Assembly: GCA_964460115.1 (NCBI GenBank)
Contig: CAYWPR010000002.1
Location: 62,001-126,000, forward strand
Source: JAEUJZ01 sp964460115
Lineage (GTDB): Bacteria; Myxococcota_A; Polyangia; Palsa-1104; JAEUJZ01
DNA: 64,000 nt
Direction of reading: 5' to 3'
Shown one piece after another: positions 48,582 through 57,509 of the stretch (the first letter of the stretch is position 1; each line of letters opens with the position of its first letter). The notes below the pieces were generated by a model that was not told the origin of the DNA, ran no database searches, and saw nothing but the letters and a program-made list of their open reading frames with translations. The position numbers and the translations under genes are program-made.

Positions 48582-51473
48582 TTACGAGCCAAAGGGGTTG
48601 CGCAATCCCGCCGGCATGACTTTTTCAGGAACTTCTTTGGACGGAGCACTTGCTCCCGAGTCCGTATCCGAAACGGCTTTGGGTGCGCTTTTTTTGCGAG
48701 ATGATTTGCGCGGCTTTTCTGCCACCACGGCGGGCGGCGCTTGTCCACGCGCGGTCGCCACCGGCTCGGCGTCTTGCCCCTTTGTGGAGCTGCGCGGGTT
48801 GTCGCCCGCAGCAGCGCCGGGAACTTCGGAGGGACTGGCAGGTTCTGGCAATGCAGCGGCCGGCACGGCACTGGCGGCAAAGTTGCCCATGCCAAAGACA
48901 CGGCGGCAGCGCGAAAGCAAACGATGGCCTTGCGTCAAATCGGGGTCGCGTTCGTTTTCGGCGATGCGCCGCAGTTCATCAATCTGCTGCGCCACCATAT
49001 CGCAATCGCCCGAAGCCAGCGCGGCGTTGGCCAGTCCCAGATGCCGCGACACAAACATGCTGCGCACCGGCATATAAGGTTCCCACGCGTTCACGCGAAA
49101 AGGCGAATCGGCGGGTAGCTCGAAGTACAGCGCCACTGCCGTGTCGGCGTCCTGCTGATCGGCGGCGCGCAGAAATCCGCCATAGACCGCACTGGCGCGT
49201 AGCAGTTCGCTGGATTGGTCGGCCAAGCGGCGCGCCCGCGCATTGTCGGGATGGGTGCTTAGAATCAGCTCAGCGGCGCTCAAAGCCTCTTGATAGTTGC
49301 GCTGCGCCAGGTGCTGCTGTGTCACTTTCAAAAGCGCGTCTTCGTCAAAGTGCAGGCTGGCGATCGCGCTTCCGGCAGAGCCGAAGCTACCGCTGCGTTC
49401 TGGGCCCAGCCACTGCAAAAGCAGCATGGTTCCACCGACGATGCATCCGCCAAGAGTGGCCCAAAACAGCGGCAAGAGGACCCGATCGGAAAAACGCGGA
49501 CGAGAACGGCTTACCGAATGCGACGGAGCCGTAGGCGGCTGTTCGCCGACCGCGGGTGCAGCCGGTCGCGCCGGATGCAGCGCCAGCAGCCCCGAAGGCG
49601 TTTCGGTGACACTGGCGCCAGCACGAGGGGTTAAGGGCACGGGGGTTAGCCCGACAACGCCTGGCAATGTCGGTACTTTGGGCGCGGGCGAATTCTTTTT
49701 CGGTGCCGCCGGACGAGCGGGCAGCACGGGTTTGGCCGCTGGTGGTGTCTGGGCCGCGGGTAGTATCGGCATCGGCCGAGTCTGTACGCCGCCGACGGCT
49801 TCTGCTTGTTTGGCGTTGGTAAACGCCGATTGAATCGCGATGCCCGATGCCGGTGTGGGCAAAGTTTGTGCCGCCAGTTGCGAGGCCACCACCCCCATGG
49901 CCGGCGTGACCTGGTTGTGTACCGGCAATCCCAAAACCGGAGCCGCCGGCACATCCAAAGGCGGTCCGGCCGCGGCGACCGATGGCGTGGGCGGCAGCGG
50001 CGCCGGAGAAAGCTGCGGCAAGCGCGGCGTCGGATGCCGTGCGCGGCTACTCGCCCCCTGTTCGAGAATCGCAACTTCTGGTGCCGACAATGGAGCGGAA
50101 GGCAGCGCCACCGGCACCGCCGAAGCCCCGCCATGCGTCTCGCCGACTTTGTGCGGCTCGGAAGTTCCGGTGGCCACTTTTCCCGGAATGCCCTTAGGCA
50201 GGGTGGTGCGCAGCGATTGCCCCGTTGCGGTCTCTGTAAGCGACTGCGGAATCTTAGGTTGCGGAGGCTGCGGCTGCGGAGGTTGCGGCGCCTTTCCGGG
50301 TGGCACCTTGGTGATGCGGGAGATTCCGGCTTCGTGTACACGAATCGGCGCTTTGAGCGGCGGCGGAATGGCTGGGGGCGGCGGCAAAGGCACTGGATGA
50401 ATGCTGTCGCTCGATTCACCGACCGGAACCGAAAGTATGGACATGGCTTGGACGGGGTTTTTGGCCTTGCTCTCGGGCACCGAATGGGAAACCGCGGACT
50501 TGAGGTCGCGGTTTTCGCCAGCCGCAGCCGTTTCCCAAGCCGCGGCCTCCCAGATTTCCGCCCGCGGCGTCGCAGAAATCGCAGAAGCGGGCGCAGAAAC
50601 GGCACGCGCCGTCTGCGAAGAACCTACCGGTGGCGCATCCTCGATGCTTTCGGGCACATCGAGTAGCGAAGATTGCAGCGCCCGCCACAGCGCCCCGGCA
50701 TTGGCGAAGCGGTCTTCGGGCTCTTGAATGCAGGCCATCTCCAGCACGGCATCAAGATGCTCATACATGGGCAAAAGCTCGCCGAGCCGCGGCGGCGTAG
50801 ATACCGACGCCAAAAATGTAGCCACACTGGTCGAGGAAAACATTCGCTGGCCGGTCAAGCACTCAAAGGCCAAAGCGCCTAGCGAAAACACGTCGGCGCG
50901 AGCACTGCACAATTCGGCGCCATCGGCAAAAGTTTCCGGCGCTGCATAGCCCATGGCGCCGCCCCATTTGATCTTGGGGGTTGCGCGCAAATGACACATG
51001 CCAAAGTCGCTGAGCACGACTTTTCCGGACGTCACGCAAAGCACATTGGTCGGGGTGATCGCGCCGTGATAAAGACCGAACTCATGCGCGGCATGCAGCG
51101 CCGCGGCCAGCGGATCGATCAGCATGAGCGCCGCGGTCAGCGACAAAGGCCCCCGCTGCAAGCGAGTTAGGAGCGACTCTCCCTGCACAAGCTGGGTCAC
51201 TAGATAGATAGACCCGCTCTGTTCAAACGCCACATGATAGGGGGCTAAAATGCCGGGATGCCCAAGCTTGGCCGCGGCCAAGGCGTCGCGCTGCACACGC
51301 TCTAGCACTTGGCGATTGTAAAAATGCGCATGCAGACGTTTTACGGCACAAGGCTGGTTTTTCTCCAGGTCGGTGGCCGTATAAACAACTCCTGAAGGTC
51401 CACGCCCAATGACCTTGCCAAGCTTGAAGCGGCGGTCCAGGGTGGGTCCACTGTCCTGTTGCTGAGCTGCCAC
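48582..51473 (-). CDS. Ser/Thr kinase-like transmembrane protein lacking catalytic HRD aspartate
   Basis: A 963-residue protein. The N-terminal kinase domain (about 14-275) has the Gly loop GRGPSGVV (23-30), ATP-site Lys45 in CAVKRL and the DFG motif (156-158). The HRD loop reads HGAITPTN (136-143), so the catalytic Asp and Lys are replaced by Ala and Pro. A long Pro/Ala/Ser-rich low-complexity segment (about 285-650) is followed by one membrane segment (about 663-685, LPLFWATLGGCIVGGTMLLL) and a TPR-like helical tail (about 705-860) that should lie in the periplasm. Predicted pseudokinase or weak ATP-binding sensor. Start ATG 51473. Confidence 0.9.
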   Translation of the reverse strand: MAAQQQDSGPTLDRRFKLGKVIGRGPSGVVYTATDLEKNQPCAVKRLHAHFYNRQVLERVQRDALAAAKLGHPGILAPYHVAFEQSGSIYLVTQLVQGESLLTRLQRGPLSLTAALMLIDPLAAALHAAHEFGLYHGAITPTNVLCVTSGKVVLSDFGMCHLRATPKIKWGGAMGYAAPETFADGAELCSARADVFSLGALAFECLTGQRMFSSTSVATFLASVSTPPRLGELLPMYEHLDAVLEMACIQEPEDRFANAGALWRALQSSLLDVPESIEDAPPVGSSQTARAVSAPASAISATPRAEIWEAAAWETAAAGENRDLKSAVSHSVPESKAKNPVQAMSILSVPVGESSDSIHPVPLPPPPAIPPPLKAPIRVHEAGISRITKVPPGKAPQPPQPQPPQPKIPQSLTETATGQSLRTTLPKGIPGKVATGTSEPHKVGETHGGASAVPVALPSAPLSAPEVAILEQGASSRARHPTPRLPQLSPAPLPPTPSVAAAGPPLDVPAAPVLGLPVHNQVTPAMGVVASQLAAQTLPTPASGIAIQSAFTNAKQAEAVGGVQTRPMPILPAAQTPPAAKPVLPARPAAPKKNSPAPKVPTLPGVVGLTPVPLTPRAGASVTETPSGLLALHPARPAAPAVGEQPPTAPSHSVSRSRPRFSDRVLLPLFWATLGGCIVGGTMLLLQWLGPERSGSFGSAGSAIASLHFDEDALLKVTQQHLAQRNYQEALSAAELILSTHPDNARARRLADQSSELLRASAVYGGFLRAADQQDADTAVALYFELPADSPFRVNAWEPYMPVRSMFVSRHLGLANAALASGDCDMVAQQIDELRRIAENERDPDLTQGHRLLSRCRRVFGMGNFAASAVPAAALPEPASPSEVPGAAAGDNPRSSTKGQDAEPVATARGQAPPAVVAEKPRKSSRKKSAPKAVSDTDSGASAPSKEVPEKVMPAGLRNPFGS

Positions 51474-51665
51474 AGCCTGATCATATCAAGCCTGACGCCG
51501 TCGGAAACAGCTTTTCGCTGCCAATTTCACGGTTTGGCCCCCCAAAAGGCGGCTTGACACGCACACCTACCGCAATGGCGCAGCCAAGACGTTGAGCAAT
51601 GATTGTAATGTAGCGATAGATACTTTTCTGTCGCGAGCTCGCCCCGGCGCTATGGTAGCCTAGGA

Positions 51666-51686
51666 GTAGACACTGATGTGGTCTAC
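51666..51686 (+). promoter_or_regulatory. Inverted repeat around the initiation codon
   Basis: GTAGAC (51666-51671) and GTCTAC (51681-51686) form a perfect six-base stem with a nine-base loop that contains the ATG at 51676. The first stem base overlaps the Shine-Dalgarno AGGAG (51662-51666). Folding would partly occlude the start. Confidence 0.35.
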
Positions 51687-53376
51687 CATGCGGCTGACGA
51701 CACAGCGACGATCGATACTTCGCAGATGGTGCCGGTACTCGGCTGGCGCCGTGATTTGGGTCGTGGCCGTACTTGGCTGCAGCGGCTGCATCGTCCCCGA
51801 CCTCGAATACTGCGCAGTCAATGCCGATTGCGCCAGATTGGCCGTAACTGGCGGCCCGAACTACATTTGCGATCCCAGTCTGCACTCCTGCGTCAAAGCG
51901 GAACCGGGGATGTGCTTTCGCGATGAAGACTGCACGACCCTCGATTCGCCGCGCTGCGATGTCGCTTCAAAACGCTGCATGCCCTGCGTGGTCGGTGATG
52001 TAAACGATACATCGTGCGCTCGCTTCAGCCAGGCGCCATTTTGCGCCAATGCGCCCGGAGGCGGCACGGCGTGCGTCGCCTGTTTGCAGAACTTGGATTG
52101 TCCCGAAAGCACACCGATTTGCAGCGCCCAGCGCTGCCGAAAATGCCAAGAGCACACGGATTGCGAAGGCACACTAAAGTGCCACGATGGCAATCCTTGT
52201 ACGGATTCTTTGGTGTGCATCAGCGATGGAGATTTCGATCCACCGGGGTCAGCAAGCGGACGTTGCGCGCAAAATGGCCGCGCCGGACCGACCGTATATG
52301 TGTACGGGGATCCGGCAGTATGCAGCGACAGTGACGGACGTACCGGCACTGATGTGGACAAACCGTTCTGTAAGATTCTGACGGCGTATAACGCCGCGAA
52401 GACGGATGGACGGCGCTATATACGTGTGCTGCCTTATTCAACGCCGTATATGCAGTTGGCCACTGCGGTAACGGACGGACATTACGTATTCATCGGTTCC
52501 GGGCTCAAATCGCGCGTCAACGCAAAACAGGCCACGGTCACCAGCATGGGAGCGACTTTCAGCGTGTCCGACAATGGCAATGTCACTATCGACGACTTCG
52601 ATTTGTATGAGATTACGCCCGCGCCAAACGGCACGCTGATCAACTGCAACGGCAACCGCGCGACCAAAGCTGTTCCCACCCTGACACTGAAATACAGCAC
52701 GCTGCGCGGTATTACGACGTCGAACTCGCCATCGTTTGCTGGCGCTGCGGTCGATCTTTACAACTGCAAGGCCAAGGTCTATGGCAACGTCATCGGACTG
52801 TCCACCAAGACCGACTTGATGGCGAACAATAACAATCCATTTTCGCATGCGAATGGGATGAAAATCACCAGCGACAGCGAACTGGCGACGAGCTATCTCA
52901 TCGAAAATAATGTGATTGCCGGCAATTGGGGAATGGCGGTGGATCTTGACGCCGTCGCCAATCCAACCGTCACATTTCGCTTTAACACCATCGTTGGCAA
53001 TGGACTAAAAAAGCTGTTTGGCGGCATTCGCTGTCCGCCGAATGGCGCCGGGAGCGTTTCGCTTAGCGATTTGATCGTTGTCGGTAACTATCCAAATACC
53101 GACCAGTCGCAGTTTATTGGCAATTGTGGATACACGCGCGTGGTGGTTGGAAGCGCAGAGCCGCAGAATGCAAACGGCATGATTCGGCTGGATCCGGAAT
53201 TTGAGAATAATTTCTCTCTCAAGGACACCGAAGCCAACCGCAACTGCTGTATCGATCAGTCACTGCCAAACGCGACGGAAAGCTTTCCAGCCTTTGACAT
53301 CGTGCGCACCTCGCGTCCTCAAGGCTTAAACCAACGCTGGGATATCGGCGCATTCGAGCTGAAGCTCGTACCTTAA
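51676..53376 (+). CDS. Exported Cys-rich, parallel beta-helix lipoprotein
   Basis: A 566-residue protein. ATG 51676 has AGGAG nine bases upstream; ATG 51688 is an alternative. A basic, hydrophobic signal ends in a lipobox-like LGCSGC near residue 38. A Cys-rich knot (about 40-190, CxxDxDC-type spacing) precedes a right-handed beta-helix region (about 215-530) with strand-turn repeats (GTLINCNGNRATK, YNCKAKVYGNVIG, YLIENNVIAGNWGMAVDL). It ends with RWDIGAFELK, the IGAFE tail. Same architecture as the gene at 35194. Upstream, 202 bases hold no gene. Convergent overlap of four bases with purB. Confidence 0.75.
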   Translation: MWSTMRLTTQRRSILRRWCRYSAGAVIWVVAVLGCSGCIVPDLEYCAVNADCARLAVTGGPNYICDPSLHSCVKAEPGMCFRDEDCTTLDSPRCDVASKRCMPCVVGDVNDTSCARFSQAPFCANAPGGGTACVACLQNLDCPESTPICSAQRCRKCQEHTDCEGTLKCHDGNPCTDSLVCISDGDFDPPGSASGRCAQNGRAGPTVYVYGDPAVCSDSDGRTGTDVDKPFCKILTAYNAAKTDGRRYIRVLPYSTPYMQLATAVTDGHYVFIGSGLKSRVNAKQATVTSMGATFSVSDNGNVTIDDFDLYEITPAPNGTLINCNGNRATKAVPTLTLKYSTLRGITTSNSPSFAGAAVDLYNCKAKVYGNVIGLSTKTDLMANNNNPFSHANGMKITSDSELATSYLIENNVIAGNWGMAVDLDAVANPTVTFRFNTIVGNGLKKLFGGIRCPPNGAGSVSLSDLIVVGNYPNTDQSQFIGNCGYTRVVVGSAEPQNANGMIRLDPEFENNFSLKDTEANRNCCIDQSLPNATESFPAFDIVRTSRPQGLNQRWDIGAFELKLVP

Positions 53377-54740
53377 ACGCCGCCCGCTTCGTCAAGAACG
53401 CGCCGCACAATTGCGGGAACATGTCGCAAGTGCGTGGTCAGCTCGAAACAGGCTTGCAATGTTTCGACGGGCAGGTGGCTACGCACTGTATCGTCGGCGA
53501 GCAGTCGTTCATAAAATGGCCCAAGCTGGCTGTTCTGAAAAATGGGCGCGGTGCTGGCTGGCTCGATTTGTAAGAGCGCGTGTTTTTGCACAAGCTCGTA
53601 CGCACTGCGCCGCGACATTCCGGCTACGACCAGTTTCAGCATGACTTTTTCGGATGCGAAAAGTCCGCCGCGCAGGGTCAGATTGCGCGCCAACTGTTCG
53701 GGACGTACTACCAGCCCGGAAACAAGTCGCGCGGTGCGGTGAATCATATAATCGGCCAGCGTCGTCACATCCGGCAGGATGACCCGTTCCACGGATGAGT
53801 GCGAAATGTCGCGCTCGTGCCACAGCGCAATATTTTCCAGCGCGGCGCTGGCTTCGGCGCGCAAGAGACGCGATAGGCCGCACAGATTTTCGGCCGAGAT
53901 GGGGTTTTTCTTGTGCGGCATCGCCGAACTGCCTTTTTGGCCGCGGCGAAATGATTCTTCTAGTTCCCCCACTTCGGTGCGTTGCAGATGGCGCAAATTG
54001 GTCGCCAATCGCTCGATAGCGGCGGCTAACAGGCAAAGGGCCAAAAGCAGCTCGGCATGTCGATCGCGCGCGACGATTTGCGTGGACACCGTTTCGGGCA
54101 AAAGTCCCAGCGCCGACAGGGCCGAAGCCTCTACCTCCGGCGACAAGCCACCCGAGCCGTAGACGCCAACGGCGCCCGACAGTTTGCCCACCGCCACGCT
54201 TTTTTGCGCAGTCGCCACGCGTCGGCGCGCCCGCACGAGTTCGGCATAACTGCCCGCAAAAAATAGTCCCAGCGTGGTGGGTTCGGCATGTATGCCATGC
54301 GAACGTCCAATCATCGGCAGGGTTGCGTATTCTTCCGCTTTTTCGCGCAGCGCCGGCAAGAGCGCGGCATCAAGCCCACTCAGTATCAAATCAGCGGCAT
54401 CGCGCAACTGCGTGGCCAGTGCCGTGTCCAGCACATCCGACGAAGTCAGCCCAAAATGCAGAAAGCGCGCATCGTCGCCCAGTCGCTCTTCGACATGTAG
54501 CAAAAAAGCCAGCACATCATGCTGCGTCTGTTCCTCGAAGGCCAAGATGCGCGCGGAATCAAGCGGCCCGCTGGCTTTTGCCGCAGCGCGCAAGCGGGCG
54601 CTTGTGCCCGGCGGAATCGCACTTGGCGCGGCCGCCTCTAGCGCTTCACAAGCGACTAGCTCTACTTCCAACATGCGCGACAGCTTCTGGGATTCGCTCC
54701 ACAGCGCGGCCATCGCCGGACGAGTATACCTTGCAATCAT
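53373..54740 (-). CDS. purB: Adenylosuccinate lyase PurB
   Basis: A 455-residue fumarase/aspartase-superfamily enzyme for two steps of purine synthesis: SAICAR to AICAR and adenylosuccinate to AMP. The superfamily signature GSSAMPHKKNP is at 270-280, with the catalytic Ser in its flexible loop. MIGRSHGIHAEPTT (143-156) holds the general acid His, and HFGLTSSDVLDT is at 95-106. Length fits the family. The 5' ATG overlaps the xseB stop by four bases (ATGA), and the 3' end overlaps a convergent gene by four bases. Confidence 0.95.
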   Translation of the reverse strand: MIARYTRPAMAALWSESQKLSRMLEVELVACEALEAAAPSAIPPGTSARLRAAAKASGPLDSARILAFEEQTQHDVLAFLLHVEERLGDDARFLHFGLTSSDVLDTALATQLRDAADLILSGLDAALLPALREKAEEYATLPMIGRSHGIHAEPTTLGLFFAGSYAELVRARRRVATAQKSVAVGKLSGAVGVYGSGGLSPEVEASALSALGLLPETVSTQIVARDRHAELLLALCLLAAAIERLATNLRHLQRTEVGELEESFRRGQKGSSAMPHKKNPISAENLCGLSRLLRAEASAALENIALWHERDISHSSVERVILPDVTTLADYMIHRTARLVSGLVVRPEQLARNLTLRGGLFASEKVMLKLVVAGMSRRSAYELVQKHALLQIEPASTAPIFQNSQLGPFYERLLADDTVRSHLPVETLQACFELTTHLRHVPAIVRRVLDEAGGV

Positions 54741-55045
54741 GAGGAGACGGAGCGAGCTTCCCCGGAGCGGCTTTCCAGGGACGCACTAGACGATGTCATG
54801 GGCTGACGTCGCTCTTGACCATCGTCATCACGTTGTAGCAATTCGACGCGCTGCTCGGCGGCATCCAAAATGCTGCTGCCGCGACGGGAAAGCCGCACGC
54901 CATCTTCGAAAGCTTTTAGCGCCTGCTCCAGCGGCAGATTGCCCTGTTCCAGGCGCGAAACAACGGTGCGCAGCCGCTCTAGAACTTGGTCAAAACCTAA
55001 CTCTTCAGCGGCTGCAGACGGCTCTTCATTGGGGGAAATGGGCAT
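54737..55045 (-). CDS. xseB: Exodeoxyribonuclease VII small subunit XseB
   Basis: A 102-residue small subunit that supports XseA in single-strand DNA degradation during repair. Family core is GFDQVLERLRTVVSRLEQGNLPLEQALKAFEDGVRL in part, with a short basic C-terminal tail unusually rich in Ser. No xseA is in the window. The start is inside the upstream lipoprotein gene by 20 bases, and the stop overlaps purB by four bases, so translation is likely coupled. Confidence 0.93.
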   Translation of the reverse strand: MPISPNEEPSAAAEELGFDQVLERLRTVVSRLEQGNLPLEQALKAFEDGVRLSRRGSSILDAAEQRVELLQRDDDGQERRQPMTSSSASLESRSGEARSVSS

Positions 55046-55400
55046 TGAACTTGTAACCGAACTTCTCGACCTTGCCGCTTGGCGGCGCCGGAAAACGCCA
55101 GCTTCGCACGCGCTGGTTCAAGCAGTCGTTAAAGCCCGGATCTTTGGCCGAATCCTTGGGAATCGAAAAGTTGGCAACGCTGCCATCGGGGGCAATTTCG
55201 AAGTTCAAGTCCATTTCATGAACTTGACCCTTCAGCGCCGGATTCTTGGCGCTGGCGTCGCCCATGCACGCTTGCAGATCGCCTTTCTGCTGCCGCACGG
55301 TGTTAAGGCCAGTCTCATCGTATTTGTTACAACCGCCGGCCACCGCTGCAAGCAGACAGCCAGCCAGCAACCCGATCTTCATGCTTTGTGTTTTTGCCAT
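55026..55400 (-). CDS. Lipoprotein of the AgmX/PglI-C-terminal-like type
   Basis: A 124-residue lipoprotein: MKIGLLAGCLLAAVAGGC places Cys at about residue 24 of the 55400 reading. ATG 55400 (MAKTQS...) and ATG 55382 (MKIGL...) are both plausible; an open frame extends to 55481 inside glyQS and is unlikely. The mature part has a pattern seen in AgmX/PglI C-terminal domains: ACMGDASAKNPALKGQVHEM, then FEIAPDGSVANFSIPKDSA and DCLNQRVRSWRFPAPPSG, the last TonB-like. It is a probable periplasmic protein of unknown role, between glyQS and xseB. Confidence 0.75.
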   Translation of the reverse strand: MAKTQSMKIGLLAGCLLAAVAGGCNKYDETGLNTVRQQKGDLQACMGDASAKNPALKGQVHEMDLNFEIAPDGSVANFSIPKDSAKDPGFNDCLNQRVRSWRFPAPPSGKVEKFGYKFNAHFPQ

Positions 55401-55431
55401 GATTGGACTTTGCGGCCAACCCAGAAGTTCG

Positions 55432-56907
55432 TCAAGTCCCAAGCTTATCGTCGATGAATTCGCGCAGCCGATCTTCGGCAATGCGCGTCTGCTGCATGCT
55501 GTCGCGATCGCGAACCGTCACGGTGCCATCTTGCAAAGTCTGATGGTCGACAGTGATGCACAAAGGTGTGCCAATCTCATCCTGGCGCCGATAGCGTTTG
55601 CCGATGGCCGCCGATTCGTCATATTCGACGTGATGCCGACGGCGCAGATCGAGGTAGATCTTTTCTGCTCGCTCGGGATGGCCGTCTTTGCGCAATAGCG
55701 GCAGCACCGCTGCCTTCAGCGGCGCCAGCCGCGGATGCAGACGCAACACGACGCGCGTTTGTTCTTGGCCTTTGTCGTCTGGAGCCTTGTCCTCGTCATA
55801 GGCATCGCACAAAAAGGCCAGGGTCGCCCGATCGGCGCCGGCGGCGGGCTCGATGACGTAGGGGATGTATCGCTGCTTCTTTTCGTCGTCGAAATAAGAC
55901 AGCTTGCCCTTTTGATATTCCGCCTCTTCGTCGGAAAGGTCTAAGGCCGACAATTCACCGCCGTCGAGTTTTGCCCATTTCCCCACGGTGCGCTGACCGC
56001 GCTGATGCTGCCGCAGATCAAAATCGGTGCGGTTGGCAATGCCTTCAAGCTCGCCCCAGCCGAATGGAAACAAGTACTCGATATCGGTGGTCGCCTTGCT
56101 GTAGTGCGCCAGTTTCTCGTGGGCGCGCAGCCGCATGCGCTGCGGCTTCAGCCCCAGATCGATGTACCATTTTTGACGCGTCTGCACCCAGCGCGCAAAC
56201 CATTCATCGTCGCTTCCCGGAGCACAGAAAAATTCCATTTCCATCTGCTCGAATTCGCGCGAGCGGAAGGTGAAATTGCGCGGATTTATCTCGTTGCGAA
56301 ACGACTTGCCAATCTGCGCGATGCCAAAAGGCACCTTCACGCGGGTGCTGGACAATACGTTGGCGAAGTTTACAAAAATTCCCTGTGCCGTCTCGGGTCG
56401 CAAAAATGTTTTGGCCGAAGTATCAGTGACCGGCCCCAAAAAAGTCTCAAACATCAGATTGAAACTACGCGGCTCGGTCAGTTCACCGCCGCAGCCCTCT
56501 TTTCCAGATCCCGGCTTTTTCGAGGGCTTTTGGCCGCATACCGCGCCATCCATATCGTCGGCGCGAAATCGCCGTTTGCAGGTTTTGCAATCGATCATCG
56601 GATCGGCAAAGCCATCCACGTGGCCCGAAGCCTTCCAGACCAGCGGATGCATGAGGATCGACGAATCCAGGCCGACGACGTCTTCGCGCTCTAACACCAT
56701 GGCGCGCCACCAGGCGTCTTTGACGTTGCGCTTCAGCAGCACCCCCATCGGGCCGTAATCCCAGGCGCCACCGCCGGTCACGCCGCCGTATAGTTCCGAG
56801 GATTGAAAGACGAAGCCGCGGCGCTTGCACAGGGCCACGACTTTTTCCATCAGCTCGTGATCATTGGTTAGAATTTGCGCTTGCGCGGGGCGTTCGTTGG
56901 CAGACAC
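55432..56907 (-). CDS. glyQS: Glycyl-tRNA synthetase, single-chain dimeric type
   Basis: A 491-residue class II synthetase that charges tRNA-Gly. Family blocks: YGGVTGGGAWDYGPMG, WKASGHVDGFADPMIDCKTCKRRFR in part, motif 2 FRNEINPRNFTFRSREFEQMEMEFF in part, and motif 3-like AGADRATLAFL. A Cys cluster around CKTC...CG...CGGEL may bind zinc. The start is GTG 56907: GAGGAG lies five bases upstream, whereas the first GTG (56913) is almost on top of this site. This alpha-type enzyme differs from the alpha/beta GlyQ/GlyS of E. coli. It leads the glyQS-lipoprotein-xseB-purB run (31-base gap to the lipoprotein gene). Confidence 0.95.
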   Translation of the reverse strand: MSANERPAQAQILTNDHELMEKVVALCKRRGFVFQSSELYGGVTGGGAWDYGPMGVLLKRNVKDAWWRAMVLEREDVVGLDSSILMHPLVWKASGHVDGFADPMIDCKTCKRRFRADDMDGAVCGQKPSKKPGSGKEGCGGELTEPRSFNLMFETFLGPVTDTSAKTFLRPETAQGIFVNFANVLSSTRVKVPFGIAQIGKSFRNEINPRNFTFRSREFEQMEMEFFCAPGSDDEWFARWVQTRQKWYIDLGLKPQRMRLRAHEKLAHYSKATTDIEYLFPFGWGELEGIANRTDFDLRQHQRGQRTVGKWAKLDGGELSALDLSDEEAEYQKGKLSYFDDEKKQRYIPYVIEPAAGADRATLAFLCDAYDEDKAPDDKGQEQTRVVLRLHPRLAPLKAAVLPLLRKDGHPERAEKIYLDLRRRHHVEYDESAAIGKRYRRQDEIGTPLCITVDHQTLQDGTVTVRDRDSMQQTRIAEDRLREFIDDKLGT

Positions 56908-56989
56908 GTTCACTCCTCGATTGGGAGCGAAAGATTACTTGCGGAAGCGCATCTTGACAAGCACCGGCTTCCGGGGCTAAGAGCGCGCC

Positions 56990-57490
56990 ATGCTGAACCA
57001 AAGCCCGGCTGAAAATCCCGCTTCAGACGCACTGAAAAGCGGCGCGGCGGCGCCAAACTTTGACCTGCTTGGCGACGATGGCAAACGCCACACGCTAAGT
57101 GAGTTTGCGGGCCGCCGCGTCGTGCTTTACTTCTATCCCAAAGACGACACGCCCGGTTGCACCAAAGAGGCTTGCGATTTTCGTGACAGCCCGGGGGTGC
57201 GCAGCGCGCCCAACCTAGTCGTCATCGGCGTCAGCCCCGATTCGATCGCCTCGCATCAAAAGTTCAAAGCCAAATACGAGCTGCCTTTTCTGCTGCTATC
57301 CGATCCACAGTCGATGGTCGCCACGCAGTACGGCGCCTATGGTGAAAAAAATCTATACGGCAAAAAGTCGATGGGGATTATCCGCTCGACATTTGTCATT
57401 GGCCCAGATGGCCGGCTGGAGGCTATCTACCGCCGCGTCAGCGTCAACGGCCATGTCGAAAAAGTCTTAAAACAAGCGACCCCGACGTGA
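56990..57490 (+). CDS. bcp: Thioredoxin-dependent peroxiredoxin BCP
   Basis: A 166-residue peroxiredoxin that reduces hydroperoxides using thioredoxin. The active-site motif YFYPKDDTPGCTKEACDFRD holds peroxidatic Cys57 and resolving Cys62 in BCP spacing. VIGVSPDSIASHQKF and a late RSTFVIGPDGRLEAIYRRV are typical. Start ATG 56990, opposite to glyQS (82-base gap). It is a typical single-enzyme gene without other redox genes around. Confidence 0.95.
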   Translation: MLNQSPAENPASDALKSGAAAPNFDLLGDDGKRHTLSEFAGRRVVLYFYPKDDTPGCTKEACDFRDSPGVRSAPNLVVIGVSPDSIASHQKFKAKYELPFLLLSDPQSMVATQYGAYGEKNLYGKKSMGIIRSTFVIGPDGRLEAIYRRVSVNGHVEKVLKQATPT

Positions 57491-57509
57491 ACAAGGCCAA
57501 GCTTCTAAG

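Noticed and set aside
51481..51885. 134-codon minus-strand frame spanning the gap and the 5' end of the beta-helix gene
   Set aside because: It lies partly antisense to a supported gene and shows no family motif or ribosome-binding site. I treat the gap (51474-51675) as non-coding.
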